7,018 nucleotides of DNA from Thermoleophilia bacterium (GTDB lineage Bacteria; Actinomycetota; Thermoleophilia; Gaiellales; Gaiellaceae), in NCBI GenBank assembly GCA_029858755.1, contig JAOUEK010000100.1, forward strand, positions 1-7,018, given 5' to 3'. This document shows, in pieces, positions 6,257-7,018 of the stretch. The position numbers were made by a program, and so were the translations under genes. How positions within the stretch are numbered: position 1 is the first letter of the stretch; every line of letters begins with the position of its first letter. The notes beneath the pieces were generated by a model that saw only the letters and a program-made list of their open reading frames with translations, was not told the origin of the DNA and did not search any database.

Positions 6257-6613
6257 GCGCTGCTCGTCGCGCCAGGTGCGCAGGGCGACGATGACGGAGA
6301 CGGCGAGCACGGCGAAGAAGGCGATCGCATCACCGCGCGTCGGGGAGAGGATCACCGCCATCACGACGTCTGCGACCACGAGCACGACCGCACCCGCCAT
6401 CACGACGCGCCCGCGTCGTGACCAGTGATCGACTGCGTCGCGCCGCCGCCGCGCGAGGCGCACGACGAACACGACGATCGCGATCAGGAACGCCAGCCAG
6501 AGGATGCCGCCGACGATCGCCAGCGTCCCCTCGAGCGAGAGCGCGACGATCAGCGCAGACACCGTGGCGACGAGCGCGAGGCCGCGGACGGTCGGGTTGG
6601 CGAGGAAGCGCAT
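6248..6613 (-). CDS. Small four-helix membrane protein of unknown function
   Basis: A 121-aa protein that I do not recognise. Hydropathy by eye gives four membrane helices at about 9-29, 30-53, 70-90 and 94-113. A basic, cytoplasm-type loop (RLARRRRDAVDHWSRRGR, 52-69) lies between helices 2 and 3, and a charged tail RTWRDEQRLV ends the protein. This implies an N-in, C-in topology. The reading frame is open further upstream to 6718, but ATG 6613 is chosen because it overlaps the TGA of the preceding gene by one base (TGATG), a typical translational-coupling arrangement, and because longer versions would add an unlikely Arg-rich extension that overlaps that gene. No polar or histidine residues in the helices suggest cofactor binding. 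It probably works with, or is assembled alongside, the 118-aa protein encoded just upstream. Confidence 0.75.
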   Translation of the reverse strand: MRFLANPTVRGLALVATVSALIVALSLEGTLAIVGGILWLAFLIAIVVFVVRLARRRRDAVDHWSRRGRVVMAGAVVLVVADVVMAVILSPTRGDAIAFFAVLAVSVIVALRTWRDEQRLV

Positions 6614-6969
6614 CACGATCCGGTCATGAAGGCTCGCACGCCAAGCGCGCCGGCGAGAGCCGTTGCCCCGGCGAACCAGAGCAGTCGTCGTGAACCCCGT
6701 TCCGGCGCGTAGAACCACGGCGCGAGCGCAGCGCCGAGCGCCAGCGTCCCATACGCGTAGTGGAGCCGGTCGGCGGCCCGGTGCTCGCCCGACAGCAGCA
6801 GGAGGCCGAGTCCGACCTGGGCGATCAGCGCGGTCTGCGCCAATGCGAGCACGTGCGTCGTGATCGACCCTGCGCCCCGGCCGCGCCAGTACGCGACGCC
6901 CCCGACGAGCGCCGCAGCGGCGCAGACGCCGATCGCGACCGCGCCGACAACCTGGTGCACCCCTTCCAC
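6613..6969 (-). CDS. Small four-helix membrane protein with candidate heme-ligand histidines (CtaA/COX15-half-like)
   Basis: A 118-aa protein with four predicted membrane helices at about 5-28, 36-59, 69-88 and 96-114. Histidines sit at helix starts: His5 in HQVVG, His39 in THVL and His70 in LHYAYG; His63 is in the loop. The stretch QVGLGLLLLSG (51-61) followed nine residues later by LH resembles the QVxLGG..VL.G...H segment of heme A synthase (CtaA/COX15). The His5-His70 distance (65 residues) is close to the 62-63 residues separating heme-ligand histidines within each half of B. subtilis CtaA as I remember it. This is an inference, not a family assignment; a b561-like or unrelated helical bundle is possible. 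The GTG start at 6969 lies 6 bases after a TACCCT -10. It is first of a two-gene unit with the 121-aa gene (stop-start overlap TGATG). Confidence 0.75.
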   Translation of the reverse strand: MEGVHQVVGAVAIGVCAAAALVGGVAYWRGRGAGSITTHVLALAQTALIAQVGLGLLLLSGEHRAADRLHYAYGTLALGAALAPWFYAPERGSRRLLWFAGATALAGALGVRAFMTGS

Positions 6970-6975
6970 GGGGCG

Positions 6976-6981
6976 AGGGTA
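6976..6981 (-). promoter_or_regulatory. -10 element of the small membrane-protein pair, probable leaderless start
   Basis: TACCCT on the minus strand is followed by 6 bases (CGCCCC) and the GTG at 6969-6967. No Shine-Dalgarno and no convincing -35 are seen in the G+C-rich sequence upstream. Confidence 0.5.
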
Positions 6982-7007
6982 GCCGAGCCGCGGCGGGCGG
7001 GCCCGGC

Positions 7008-7013
7008 TACAGT
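7008..7013 (+). promoter_or_regulatory. -10 element of a divergent gene beginning just beyond the window
   Basis: TACAGT on the plus strand, in the same context (TACAGTCC) as CACAGTCC upstream of the clan GH-A glycosidase. Only five bases follow before the window ends. By the spacing used elsewhere here, a start codon is expected at about 7020-7021. It is divergent from the TACCCT of the small membrane-protein pair, with 26 bp between the two -10 elements. Confidence 0.4.
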
Positions 7014-7018
7014 CCTCT

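Noticed and set aside
6614..6718. N-terminal extension of the 121-aa membrane protein to 6718
   Set aside because: It would overlap the 118-aa gene by more than 100 bases and add an Arg-rich, non-membrane segment. The TGATG junction at 6613 is the natural start.

Overview
The window is G+C-rich (about 70% by eye), densely coding DNA from a bacterial chromosome. It suggests an actinobacterium, possibly of a deep lineage such as Thermoleophilia. The clues are strong G/C bias at third codon positions, frequent GTG starts, a coproheme-decarboxylase-type HemQ, and several genes whose start codon lies 6-7 bases after a TANNNT -10 element with no visible Shine-Dalgarno, as expected for leaderless mRNAs. 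The lineage is an inference. No tRNA, rRNA, CRISPR array, insertion sequence or phage gene is visible, and no gene-free stretch approaches 300 bases.

Left part (1-3265): the C-terminal end of a delta-1-pyrroline-5-carboxylate dehydrogenase (proline/arginine catabolism) is followed on the same strand by a multi-pass membrane protein of the flippase-like/LPG_synthase_TM family. This converges on a complete uvrC gene (nucleotide excision repair) on the minus strand.

Middle part (3228-5490): a 38-bp divergent promoter region separates uvrC from a secreted clan GH-A TIM-barrel glycosidase with a C-terminal beta-rich domain. Next on the same strand is a HemQ/chlorite-dismutase-family gene for the last step of the coproporphyrin-dependent heme pathway. 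HemQ converges with a secreted GH16-type glycosidase, and the two genes share an almost perfect hairpin that holds both stop codons.

Right part (5486-7018, mostly minus strand): the GH16 gene has its own promoter. Upstream of it lies a translationally coupled pair of small four-helix membrane proteins (118 and 121 aa). The 118-aa protein has two histidines spaced like the heme ligands of one half of heme A synthase (CtaA/COX15), which is notable so close to hemQ. A plus-strand -10 element at the right edge predicts a divergent gene starting just outside the window.

Most genes are housekeeping or cell-envelope functions, and I see no defence or mobile system. The observations most worth following are the recurrent leaderless promoter pattern, the symmetric -10 shared by uvrC and the glycosidase, the stop-codon hairpin and the CtaA-half-like membrane protein.
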